Shown: one piece after another, positions 1 through 7,335 of the stretch
Layout: each line of letters begins with the position of its first letter
Position numbering within the stretch: position 1 is the first letter of the stretch
Source of the DNA: Coriobacteriia bacterium
Lineage (GTDB): Bacteria > Actinomycetota > Coriobacteriia > Coriobacteriales > QAMH01
Assembly: GCA_900758075.1 (NCBI GenBank)
Contig: CAAEQF010000049.1
Location: 1-11,750, forward strand
Direction of reading: 5' to 3'
Length of the DNA stretch: 11,750 nt
Position numbers and translations under genes: made by a program
Notes under the pieces: model-generated
Told to the model about the DNA's origin: nothing
Database searches by the model: none
What the model saw: only the letters and a program-made list of their open reading frames with translations

Positions 1-1302
1 CTCGCGTTTGTTGTCCACGATGAACTTGTGGAGCCGCTCGCCGAGCACCTCTTTCATGAGCTCGGATTCTTCGAACAGGGTGACCGCCTCGCCCAAGTCG
101 CCCGGCAGAACCGCATAGCCGTTGCGGCGCAGCTCGTTTCGGCTCATGTCGGTGAAGTCGTCCGTGATGGGCTCGGGGAGCTCGAGACCGTCTTCGATGC
201 CCTTCAGGCCGGCGCCGAGCAGCGCGGCAAACACGAGGTAGGGGTTGCACGAGGAGTCCGCGGCGCGGTACTCGAAGCGGACCGACTCGGACTTGCCGCG
301 CTTGAACAGCGGCACGCGCACAAGCGCGCTGCGGTTGCTGCGCGCCCACGAGACCGAGAGAGGCGCCTCGAACCCGGGGACGAGACGCTTGTACGAGTTG
401 ACGTACTGGTTGGTGAGCAGCGTGAACTCGGGTGCGTACTTGAGCTGACCGGCCATGTAGTGCTTTGCCAGATCGGAAAGCTCGAACCCCTGCGGGTCAT
501 CGGGATCGTAGAAGGCGTTCTCGTCGTTGCGGAACAGCGACTGGTGCACGTGCATGCCGCTGCCGTTGTAGTCGGGCATGGGCTTGGGCATGAAGCTCGC
601 GTGCACGCCGTGCTTGAGGGCGATTTCCTTCACGACGAGGCGATATGTCATGACCGCGTCGGCCATCGACAGCGCGTCGTCATAGCGCAAGTTGATTTCC
701 TGCTGCGAGGGCGCTGCCTCGTGATGTGAGTACTCGACGGGAATCCCCATCTTCTCCAAGGTGAGAATCGTGTCACGGCGCAGGTCGGAGGCCATGTCGT
801 CGGCGGTCAAATCGAAGTAGCCGGCGTAGTCGATCGGCTCGGGCGTCTTGCTGTTCTTGAAGTAGAAGTACTCGACCTCGGGGCCGACGTTCATGACGTA
901 TCCGGCTTTTGCCGCCTTCTTGATCATGCGGCGCAGCACATAGCGCGGGTCGCAGTCGAACTGCTCGCCTTCGGGCGTGCAGATGTTGCAGAACATACGG
1001 GCGACGCCATCGTCTTTGGGCCGCCATGGCAGGACCTGGAACGTGCGCGCATCGGGAAACGCGAGCATGTCGGACTCGGTGCTGCGGGCAAAGCCCTCGA
1101 TGGAGCTTCCATCGAAGCTCAGCCCCTCCGAAAACGCGGCGTCGAGCTCGCTCGGGGTGATGGCAAAGGACTTCATCTGCCCCATGACATCGGTGAACCA
1201 CATGCGGATGAAATGGATGTGGCGCTCGTTGACCGTCTTGAGGACGTAATCGGTGTTCGCGGCGTTGGCACCGCCGAAGAAACTATTCAGTGCATCGGGC
1301 AT
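1..1302 (-). CDS. glnA: Glutamine synthetase type I-alpha (C-terminus cut by window edge)
   Basis: ATP-dependent ligation of ammonia to glutamate, the central nitrogen-assimilation step, by a cytoplasmic dodecamer. 434 codons are visible; family members of about 440-450 residues suggest only some 10-20 C-terminal residues are lost. Visible motifs are FDGSSIEGF (63-71), GPEVEYF (140-146), the ATP/metal-site stretch HHEAAPSQQE (193-202), NGSGMHVHQSLF (246-257), VNSYKRLVPGFEAP (301-314) and a C-terminal AADSSCNPYL (347-356). The E. coli adenylylation region (NLYDLPPEE type) is absent; NGYAVLPGDL (394-403) stands there, so this is the short alpha subtype controlled by feedback rather than adenylylation. 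Arg73 in IEGFAR and Glu312 correspond to the Bacillus feedback-inhibition residues Arg62 and Glu304. The start is ATG at 1302, preceded by a GGAGGAAGAG ribosome-binding site. It is transcribed away from the XdhC-like gene. Identity is very secure. Confidence 0.97.
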   Translation of the reverse strand, partial: MPDALNSFFGGANAANTDYVLKTVNERHIHFIRMWFTDVMGQMKSFAITPSELDAAFSEGLSFDGSSIEGFARSTESDMLAFPDARTFQVLPWRPKDDGVARMFCNICTPEGEQFDCDPRYVLRRMIKKAAKAGYVMNVGPEVEYFYFKNSKTPEPIDYAGYFDLTADDMASDLRRDTILTLEKMGIPVEYSHHEAAPSQQEINLRYDDALSMADAVMTYRLVVKEIALKHGVHASFMPKPMPDYNGSGMHVHQSLFRNDENAFYDPDDPQGFELSDLAKHYMAGQLKYAPEFTLLTNQYVNSYKRLVPGFEAPLSVSWARSNRSALVRVPLFKRGKSESVRFEYRAADSSCNPYLVFAALLGAGLKGIEDGLELPEPITDDFTDMSRNELRRNGYAVLPGDLGEAVTLFEESELMKEVLGERLHKFIVDNKRE

Positions 1303-1559
1303 AGTTCGGCTCTCTTCCTCCCAGCCGTCTGTTTGCATAGTTCGTATGATACCTACTCGTGCGAAAAACAGTAGCAGCACAATGTAAACAGCAGGTTTCG
1401 CGATTGGGCAAGCACAGACGTGGGCAGGGCCTTATACTACTTTGCGTCGGATAATCGAACCGGGACGCGTGCGTTCCCCGATGTGCGCCGCCGCCTAACG
1501 CGGGCACATCGCATCGCAACAGGGGTTCGCGGTGTCGGGCGGTTCCAAAAGGAAAAGAG
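1303..1559. promoter_or_regulatory. Divergent intergenic region between glnA and the XdhC-like gene
   Basis: This 257-bp stretch must hold the promoters of both flanking genes. On the plus strand a TATACT (1433-1438) matches five of six bases of a -10 box, but no convincing -35 lies 16-18 bp upstream. On the minus strand a TATCAT (1346-1351) is a similar -10-like hexamer with a poor -35. I could not recognise a clear GlnR-type operator. The plus-strand leader would be about 115 nt and contains the hairpin listed separately. A ribosome-binding site AGGAAAAGAG sits directly before the ATG at 1560. Confidence 0.35.
1479..1511 (+). promoter_or_regulatory. Strong hairpin in the leader of the XdhC-like gene
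   Basis: The left arm CGATGTGC (1479-1486) pairs perfectly with GCACATCG (1504-1511). After one bulged G (1487) the stem continues with CCGC (1488-1491) against GCGG (1500-1503), giving 12 base pairs around an 8-nt loop (1492-1499). No U-tract follows, so it does not look like an intrinsic terminator. It lies between the -10-like element and the start codon, where it could stabilise the leader, bind a protein or be part of a larger regulatory RNA. The structure is seen directly; any function is inference. Confidence 0.5.
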
Positions 1560-2576
1560 ATGGACATGATTGCAAAGACGACCATCCAGCACATGATCGA
1601 CGCGCTCGAGAAAGGGCAGACCCCCGAAGTCGACCCCGAGGAGATCCCCTGCTTCTCCAGGGCAGCGCTCGCGGAGAACCCCGTCGTCACCAAGCAGCAT
1701 CTGGAAGAGATCTTGGACAGGCTCACCAAAGCGGACCTCCCGACGCTCAAGCGTGCTCTCGTGAGCCTGGAGCACGACGACCAGGCGTGGCTTGGCTTCA
1801 AAGTGGTCACCGACCCGGCTGCTTGCATGAGCGACGACCCTGGCGACGAGGACACGCCCATCAGCTCCGACTGGGGTCCTTCCGAAGACGGGCAATCGTG
1901 CATCTTCTTTGCTAACGAGGGGAAAGACATCGTCTGCTCGCGCCCCTGGAACAAGCGCGACCGGTTCCAGATGCTCGACATCACGCGCGGGCCGAGCATG
2001 CACAAAGACCAGTTTGCCGGCGTGACCTGGGTCTCGGCCCCGTTGTTCGCCACCCAGCGCGTCGTCATCTACGGGGCAGGAGACGTGAGCGTCGCGCTCG
2101 CCCGCTACGCGCACGACTGCGGGTTCGACACGCTGGTCGTCGACGACGATGCGAGCTTCCTGTCCGAGGAGCGCTTCGCGACAAGCGAGCGCGCCTTGCT
2201 TTCGGAGGATTGGAGCGACCTGCCCGAGAAGGTCGAGCTCACCGAAAACGACTACTGCGTCTGCGTCAGCCGCGGGCACGTCCACGACGTGGCCACAGTC
2301 GCCTTCAGCGTGAAATCGCCCGCTGCCTACGTCGGCATGATGGGGCACCCCGCCAAGAACAAGGACGTCTTCGACAAGCTCGTCTCCCACGGGGTCGACG
2401 AGAAGGCACTCGCGGGCGTACATGCCCCCATCGGCATCAAGATTGCCGACAAGACCCCGGCAGAGATAGCAATCAGCATCATCGCCGAGCTCATCGACGT
2501 CCGCGGCAAGGCGCGCAAGCAGGCTGCTGCCAACGTCGCGGCGCTCGTGAGCGACCAGGCAGCCAGCAACCGATAG
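1560..2576 (+). CDS. XdhC-family protein with divergent N-terminal half
   Basis: 338 residues. The C-terminal half is a recognisable XdhC Rossmann domain: GAGDVSVALARYA (172-184), a strand ending in VVDDD (193-197), CVSRGHVHD (235-243), AYVGMMG (256-262) and the signature VHAPIGIKI..KTPAEIAISIIAELI (287-312). XdhC proteins bind molybdenum cofactor and help sulfurate and insert it into xanthine dehydrogenase-type hydroxylases. Residues 1-160 do not resemble the usual XdhC/CoxI N-terminal domain: its glycine/cysteine motif (GGCxGG type) is not visible. Instead the region starts with a predicted helical stretch (7-75) and then an Asp/Ser-rich segment around 92-112. Start choice: ATG 1560 follows AGGAAAAGAG at good spacing; ATG 1566 is a possible alternative. 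The next gene, an Fe-S protein, starts 22 bp after the stop, so the two are probably co-transcribed. No molybdenum hydroxylase is visible here. Domain assignment is firm; the actual client is unknown. Confidence 0.8.
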   Translation: MDMIAKTTIQHMIDALEKGQTPEVDPEEIPCFSRAALAENPVVTKQHLEEILDRLTKADLPTLKRALVSLEHDDQAWLGFKVVTDPAACMSDDPGDEDTPISSDWGPSEDGQSCIFFANEGKDIVCSRPWNKRDRFQMLDITRGPSMHKDQFAGVTWVSAPLFATQRVVIYGAGDVSVALARYAHDCGFDTLVVDDDASFLSEERFATSERALLSEDWSDLPEKVELTENDYCVCVSRGHVHDVATVAFSVKSPAAYVGMMGHPAKNKDVFDKLVSHGVDEKALAGVHAPIGIKIADKTPAEIAISIIAELIDVRGKARKQAAANVAALVSDQAASNR

Positions 2577-2598
2577 GCAACGCGAGAGAAAGAAGACC

Positions 2599-3747
2599 AT
2601 GGGCAAGCTCGACACGATAGAGACCATCGCCGCGAAGGTATCGGACACGTCTATTGCGACGGCACCCAAGCGCTGCTCGTACATCCGCAACTGGAACTCG
2701 AAGTGCAAGCAGTGCCTGAACGTGTGCCAGCACGAGGCGATCAGCCGCTCGATCGGGCACCTCAAAATCGACCCGGACGCCTGCACCAACTGTGGGGCGT
2801 GCGTGGCAGCTTGCCCGACGAGCACCTTCAACACGACGGCGCCGAGCATGAACGAGCTTGTGCGGCAGGCGCGCATCTCGGCGCAGCGCAACGACGGCAT
2901 CGCAGTGTTCTGCTGCACGCCTCACGCGGTGACGAAGCACATCAACACCGAAAACGCCGTCGTGCTCCCCTGCCTCAACTACCTCGACGAGTACCTGATC
3001 ATCGGGTTGTTCGCGATGGGCATCCATACGGTGCGCATCCTCCATATCGACTGCACCGGGTGCAAGACCGACTGCTCGGAGCCTTATGCGGACACGATGC
3101 TTGAGAGTACGAGAAACCTCATGCGCCTGTGGAAGATCCCGGGGACGCTCGACGTGCTCGACTTCGTGCCGACGCAGCTCAAGCTGGAGACGAGCGGGCA
3201 CAAGGGCAGCTCGATCACATCTGACCGCAGGGGCGCCTTCAAACAGGCGGGCAGCTCGCTTCTCGGCATGATCATGGACGCCGTCGACGACACGGTAGGC
3301 AAGGTCACCGGCGAGCAAAAGCCCAAGGAAGACCCCGACAAGCAGGTCATCGTGCGGATGGACGAGGTCTTTCCGCCCGACAGCTACCGCAGCGTGCGCT
3401 TGCTGCACATGCTCGACCACCTGGGCGAGCGCCCATACGGCTCGACTATCGACACGCGCTTTTGGGCGACGGTCTCCATCGACCCGAACAAGTGCCGCTA
3501 TTGCGGGGCCTGCTCGAACATGTGCGTGACGCGCGCGCTCAAGTACAGCACGGACGACCAGGGACTCGCGACGCTCACGTTCCAGCCGTCGCTGTGCATC
3601 GGGTGCGGACTATGCAAGGACTCGTGCCTCACGCGTTCGCTCGTCTACACCACGAAAGTGCTCGCCGACGACCTCGACACCGACACGGTCAAGTATCTCT
3701 ACGAAGACCACGAGCAGCCCAAGCGTCGCAACAGCTTCTTCAGCTGA
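2599..3747 (+). CDS. 4Fe-4S protein with two pairs of ferredoxin-like motifs
   Basis: 382 residues, no signal peptide or membrane segment, so cytoplasmic. The N-terminal pair is an atypical C26-x9-C36-x2-C39-x3-C43 followed by a classical C62-x2-C-x2-C-x3-CP (62-73). The C-terminal pair is C299-x2-C-x2-C-x3-C309 and C333-x2-C-x2-C-x3-C343. Up to four [4Fe-4S] clusters are therefore likely. Between them lies a domain with further cysteines: CC at 105-106, LPCLNYLDEYL (123-133) and DCTGCKTDC (151-159). This layout recalls the electron-carrier subunits of heterodisulfide reductase/hydrogenase systems (FlpD/MvhD-like), a weak similarity from pattern only. A charged linker (about 200-260) joins the halves. 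It follows the XdhC-like gene by 22 bp with an AGAAAGAAG ribosome-binding site, which suggests one operon and a role in moving electrons to or from a partner enzyme encoded elsewhere. Specific function is unknown. Confidence 0.82.
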   Translation: MGKLDTIETIAAKVSDTSIATAPKRCSYIRNWNSKCKQCLNVCQHEAISRSIGHLKIDPDACTNCGACVAACPTSTFNTTAPSMNELVRQARISAQRNDGIAVFCCTPHAVTKHINTENAVVLPCLNYLDEYLIIGLFAMGIHTVRILHIDCTGCKTDCSEPYADTMLESTRNLMRLWKIPGTLDVLDFVPTQLKLETSGHKGSSITSDRRGAFKQAGSSLLGMIMDAVDDTVGKVTGEQKPKEDPDKQVIVRMDEVFPPDSYRSVRLLHMLDHLGERPYGSTIDTRFWATVSIDPNKCRYCGACSNMCVTRALKYSTDDQGLATLTFQPSLCIGCGLCKDSCLTRSLVYTTKVLADDLDTDTVKYLYEDHEQPKRRNSFFS

Positions 3748-3773
3748 CACGCCCGCACCCCGTGCAGCGCACA

Positions 3774-3894
3774 TGGGATGCGTGGGATGCGTGGCACTGC
3801 CACAGTCCTCTCGCATTTCACGTGGGATGCGTGGCACTGCCACGGTTCTCGCGCATTTCGCAGCAAATGCGTGGCACTGCCACGGTTCTCGCGC
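3774..3894. repeat. 40-bp direct tandem repeat, three copies
   Basis: The 17-mer ATGCGTGGCACTGCCAC occurs at 3787-3803, 3827-3843 and 3867-3883, exactly 40 bp apart. Copies one and two agree over the first 33 bases except for three substitutions; copy three matches copy two for 28 bases and then diverges. A short partial unit, TGGGATGCG, is doubled at 3774-3782 and 3783-3791. Each unit contains the small hairpin GTGGC-ACT-GCCAC, and each junction brings CGCAT and ATGCG face to face (best case CGCATTT 3852-3858 with AAATGCG 3865-3871). The period is not a multiple of three and the array lies between two convergent genes, so it is not protein-coding. It looks like an interspersed REP/BIME-type element; the family is not one I can name. 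Confidence 0.85.
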
Positions 3895-3928
3895 GGGAGA
3901 AAAGCCCCCGAGGCGCGAAAACCGTGGC
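3879..3928. repeat. Inverted repeat closing the tandem array (16-bp arms)
   Basis: The end of the third repeat copy (3879-3894, beginning GCCACGG) is matched by its inverted copy at 3913-3928 (ending CCGTGGC). 15 of 16 positions are complementary, and in the minus-strand transcript the mismatch becomes a G-U pair. Between the arms a smaller G-rich/C-rich stem can form. It sits just downstream of the stop codons of two convergent genes, so it could block read-through or protect 3' ends. It lacks a following U-tract in either direction and is therefore not called a standard terminator. Confidence 0.75.
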
Positions 3929-3950
3929 CCGTCGCCAGTCGACTACTCCC

Positions 3951-5816
3951 CTACCCCAGATCCAGCGAGCTTACCTCGCGGACGTGGTCTTTCTCGGTAT
4001 AGGAGACCGTCACCGTCGTGCCGCTCGTGACAAATGGCAGGTTCTCGTTCACCTTGACCGTCGCCGTGTAGATGCTCGAATCATCCTTGAGCTTGAAGTA
4101 GTATACCGTGTTGCCATCTATGACAACGCTTTGGATCGCATCGACCGCGCCGGTAACCGTCGGGACGTCGGTCGCCTTCGCAATCTCCGACGCGTCCACG
4201 TCCACCTGGTCGTCCTTGGCAAGCGCGGTGATGTAGTTCTTCTGCGCCTCGCTAACCGTGCTGCCCGTTCCGACGATCTGGTACTGCTGCACGTCGATGA
4301 AGGCGTACATCTTGACGAGCCCCGCGCTGTCCTTGAGCGACAGGAAGTACGTCGGCCTGTCGGCGATGTTCAGCAGCAACGGAGACGTCGCCTTGTACGA
4401 CATCTGCTGCACCTGTCCCTCGGCAGACGACATCGCCGAAGATTCGGTCGCACCGGCGCAGGTGTAGTACTTGGTCTGTTTCGTACGCAGGTTGACGAGC
4501 GTGAAGCCGACGAGCGATTCGTCGCTGTTTGCCGAGGTCATGCCCGTGTACATGTACACGTCATCGTTGATGGCGAGGTAGTTGTAGCCGCTGGTCGAAC
4601 TGTCCGCCGACGAGTCGGATTGCTTGCCTTTGAACAGGCTCGGCGCCGTGGAGCCAGTCGGAACGAGCACGCCCGACTGCCCGATGAGCGAGTTCCAGAA
4701 GCCTCCGCGGTAGCGGCCGTAGTAGCCGAGCTGGTCATAGACCATGTCAGCCGTGTAGACCTTGTCGCACCAGGTGGGAACAGACTCCGCATCGTACTTG
4801 GTGGTCTCGCCCGTGCACGCGTCCACGAGGATGGCGCCGTCGTAGTCCTCGCCACCGAACAGCCCGATGCGCATGTTGACCGTCGGGACAATCCAGTACG
4901 GGTTGCCGTCGTCATCGAGCTCGAACGCCGCGACGCCGAACATTTCGGTCGGATACTGGAAGCGCACGTAGCGGTACAGGTAGTTGTTGAAGTGCTCACC
5001 CGTCGATATGTGCATGTAATGGCCTTCGGGCAGGCGCACGAGCTGCGTGTCCTGCGTCGCCATATTGACCGTCACGAATCCGGGAAGACCCTGCATCGTG
5101 TTGGTGATCCACTTGATGGGATCGGCGTACACGAGCGGCGCGACGCGGTACGGCGCGTTCTTGTAGTTGATCTGCGTGTACGAATCGTAGCCCTCGTCGA
5201 TGCCGAACTGGCTGACGAGGTCGCTCATCTCGCCGATGGTCCTGCTGCCCAGACGTACGGCCGTCCCCTTGTCGACCACGGGCACGCTGTTCATGGAAAT
5301 CTCGCTGATGTCTTCGGAGAAGTTACCATCTTCGACCTGCACGAGCGCCGAGTACGCACGCGCGTTGAAGAACGGCGAGCTTGCCACGTTGCCGATAATC
5401 AGGCCCAAAATCAGCACAAGGATGAGCACGATAATCCAGAAGATGAACCCGTGCTGCTTCTTCTCGCCCTTGGCGCGCTTGCGGTGGCGGCGCTTGCCAG
5501 AAGACTCCTCCCCCATGTCGTCTGCGCCCTCAGCAGGGCTCGACGCCGAACTGCCACGGTGGCGGAACAATCCCGCCAGCGCGCCGAGGAAGCCCTCGCG
5601 ACGCAGCGTGTCGCCGAAATCCGTGACGAACTCCGATCCGGCGTCATGCAGGCGCGGCAGCCCGAAGCACACGCCGATGACGACGAGGCACCAGATGACG
5701 AACCACCAGAAGTCGACGCTTTTGATGTTGATGGGCGGAATCGTGATGTAGTAGAAGATTCCGATCACCACGACCGTGATAATCGCCGGGATTACAAATC
5801 TCGTTTTGACGTTCAT
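3951..5816 (-). CDS. Conserved three-pass membrane protein with large extracellular domain
   Basis: 621 residues. Three hydrophobic segments are clear: 7-26, 35-53 and 123-144. Between the second and third lies a charged region ending in a very basic stretch (KRRHRKRAKGEKK, 108-120). By the positive-inside rule this puts the N-terminus and the basic linker in the cytoplasm and the roughly 475-residue C-terminal part outside. The outer part is rich in Tyr, Asp and Thr with many short beta-like strands, e.g. YNYLAINDDVYMYTG, and has no enzyme motif I recognise. It reminds me of uncharacterised large membrane proteins of other Gram-positives, but I cannot name a domain. The ATG at 5816 has a GAAAGGAAG ribosome-binding site. 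The gene starts 37 bp after the Hsp70-like gene and is probably the last gene of that operon. Its 3' end meets the repeat cluster. Coding status is secure; function is unknown. Confidence 0.85.
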   Translation of the reverse strand: MNVKTRFVIPAIITVVVIGIFYYITIPPINIKSVDFWWFVIWCLVVIGVCFGLPRLHDAGSEFVTDFGDTLRREGFLGALAGLFRHRGSSASSPAEGADDMGEESSGKRRHRKRAKGEKKQHGFIFWIIVLILVLILGLIIGNVASSPFFNARAYSALVQVEDGNFSEDISEISMNSVPVVDKGTAVRLGSRTIGEMSDLVSQFGIDEGYDSYTQINYKNAPYRVAPLVYADPIKWITNTMQGLPGFVTVNMATQDTQLVRLPEGHYMHISTGEHFNNYLYRYVRFQYPTEMFGVAAFELDDDGNPYWIVPTVNMRIGLFGGEDYDGAILVDACTGETTKYDAESVPTWCDKVYTADMVYDQLGYYGRYRGGFWNSLIGQSGVLVPTGSTAPSLFKGKQSDSSADSSTSGYNYLAINDDVYMYTGMTSANSDESLVGFTLVNLRTKQTKYYTCAGATESSAMSSAEGQVQQMSYKATSPLLLNIADRPTYFLSLKDSAGLVKMYAFIDVQQYQIVGTGSTVSEAQKNYITALAKDDQVDVDASEIAKATDVPTVTGAVDAIQSVVIDGNTVYYFKLKDDSSIYTATVKVNENLPFVTSGTTVTVSYTEKDHVREVSSLDLG

Positions 5817-5853
5817 TCGTCTTCCTTTCGCATGTATCGGGCGAAGCTACGTG

Positions 5854-7335
5854 CTACGAGCCGTCAGTCAGACGTTTGTGCGCGGCCTCGATCTGCCGCT
5901 GCGACATGTTCGAAGAGCCCTCGATCCGGATATTTGCCGCCTTGCCACTTCCCAGCTCCTTGGCGGTGACGTGGACGATTCCATTCGCGTCGATCTGGAA
6001 CGTGACCTCAATCTGCGGCTTTTGCATGCCGAGGTGCAGCCCGCCCAGGCGGAACTTGCCGAGCGACGTGTTCTGGCTCGCGCGCGGCGCCTCGCCTTGG
6101 AGCACGTTGATCTCGACCATCGTCTGCATGGGCGTCACGGTCGTGTATATCTCGCTGTGCATGGCCGGCAGGGTCGAGTTTCGCGGGATGAGCACGCTCA
6201 CGCCGTCGTTGATGACCTCGATGCCGAGCGAGTGCGGCGTCACATCGAGCAGGAGCAGCCCTCCGACTTCGCCCGACAAAACGCCTGCCTGCAGGCATGC
6301 GCCAATCGCGACGCTCTCGTCGGGGTTGATGCTCTCGCTCGGTTCCTTGCCGATGAGGTTGCGCACGGCCTGCTTGACGGCGGGGATGCGGCTCGAGCCG
6401 CCCACCATGAGCACCTTGCCGATAGACGAGGCGGTCTTGCCGGCATCGGCAAGCGCGCGCTGGCACGGCCCCATTGTCCGCTCGACCAAATCGTGCGTGA
6501 GCTTGTCGAACTCGGCGCGCGTGACCTGCGTTTCGAAGTGAATTGGCTGCTTGTCCTTGGTGGCGAGGAACGGCAGGTTGACCGTCGTCTGCATGACAGC
6601 GGAAAGTTCCTTTTTCGCGTTTTCCGCCGCCTCGCGCAGGCGGCTCATCGCCGCCGGCTCGCCGTGCACGTCCACGCCGCTTTCGCTCTTGAAGCGCCGC
6701 GCGAGCTCCTCGGTGAGGCGCGCGTCGAAGTCGTCGCCGCCCAGGTGGTTGTCACCCGCTGTGGCCAGGACCTCGATGACACCGCTTTGGATGGAGAGGA
6801 TGGAGACATCGAAGGTGCCCCCGCCCAGGTCATAGACCATGACGGCCTTGTCCTCCTCCTTGTCCACCCCATAGGCCAGCGCGGCTGCCGTCGGCTCGTT
6901 GACGATGCGCTGCACGTTGAGGCCGGCGATGACGCCGGCATCCTTCGTGGCCTGGCGCTGCGCGTCGGTGAAGTAGGCGGGCACGGTGATGACCGCATCG
7001 GTGACGGGCTCGCCCAGATACTTCTCGGCATCCCGCTTGAGCTTGTCCAAGATCATGGCGGAGATCTCTTGCGGGAGGTACTTCTTGCGGTCGATCTGGA
7101 TGGGGCGCGTCGAGCCCATCTGCCGTTTGATCGACACGATGGTGCGGTCGGGGTTCATCGCCTGCTGGCGACGGGCGACCTCGCCGACGAGGCGCTCCCC
7201 TTTCTTGCTGAACGCCACGACGGACGGCGTCGTGCGCGAGCCCTCGGCGTTGGGGATGACGACGGGCTTGTCGCCTTCCATCACCGCGACGCAGGAGTTG
7301 GTGGTGCCGAGGTCGATGCCGATGAGCTTACTCAT
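5854..7335 (-). CDS. Lidless Hsp70 (DnaK) paralogue
   Basis: 493 residues against about 610-640 for a normal DnaK. The ATPase domain is complete: phosphate-1 loop IGIDLGTTNSC (5-15), VPAYFTDAQRQAT (118-130), NEPTAAALAYG (146-156), phosphate-2 loop DLGGGTFDVS (169-178) and VGGSSRIPAV (311-320). The interdomain linker LLLDVTP (361-367) and the beta substrate-binding domain follow, ending with QIEVTFQIDANGIVHV (441-456). The protein stops about 15 residues after the beta domain, so nearly all of the alpha-helical lid and the disordered tail are missing. The next gene begins 37 bp later, so the lid has not simply been frameshifted. The short form of the ATPase domain (no roughly 24-residue insert near residue 75) is typical of Gram-positives. 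There is no grpE or dnaJ beside it. The ATG at 7335 overlaps the stop of the LarC-like gene by 8 bp, implying coupled translation. It is likely an ATP-dependent peptide binder with a dedicated client rather than the main DnaK. Confidence 0.93.
   Translation of the reverse strand: MSKLIGIDLGTTNSCVAVMEGDKPVVIPNAEGSRTTPSVVAFSKKGERLVGEVARRQQAMNPDRTIVSIKRQMGSTRPIQIDRKKYLPQEISAMILDKLKRDAEKYLGEPVTDAVITVPAYFTDAQRQATKDAGVIAGLNVQRIVNEPTAAALAYGVDKEEDKAVMVYDLGGGTFDVSILSIQSGVIEVLATAGDNHLGGDDFDARLTEELARRFKSESGVDVHGEPAAMSRLREAAENAKKELSAVMQTTVNLPFLATKDKQPIHFETQVTRAEFDKLTHDLVERTMGPCQRALADAGKTASSIGKVLMVGGSSRIPAVKQAVRNLIGKEPSESINPDESVAIGACLQAGVLSGEVGGLLLLDVTPHSLGIEVINDGVSVLIPRNSTLPAMHSEIYTTVTPMQTMVEINVLQGEAPRASQNTSLGKFRLGGLHLGMQKPQIEVTFQIDANGIVHVTAKELGSGKAANIRIEGSSNMSQRQIEAAHKRLTDGS

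Noticed and set aside
1439..1559. Molybdenum-cofactor riboswitch
   Set aside because: A hairpin is present but I could not find the conserved Moco-RNA core, and the leader seems too short after the -10-like element.
1437..2918. A 493-codon open frame on the minus strand opposite the XdhC-like gene
   Set aside because: It shows no recognisable motif, and the plus-strand frame has clear XdhC signatures and a ribosome-binding site.
3787..3894. Possible CRISPR array
   Set aside because: Only three units, the supposed spacers (about 12-17 bp) are too short and partly repeated themselves, and no cas genes are present.
5817..5853. Missing Hsp70 lid encoded in another frame after a frameshift
   Set aside because: Only 37 bp separate the stop from the next gene, too little for a lid of over 100 residues.
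3462..5969. An 835-codon open frame on the plus strand opposite the membrane-protein gene
   Set aside because: It is Arg/Val/His-rich with no domain, crosses the Fe-S gene end and the repeat array, and mirrors the codon bias of the opposite gene. It is a GC-driven shadow.
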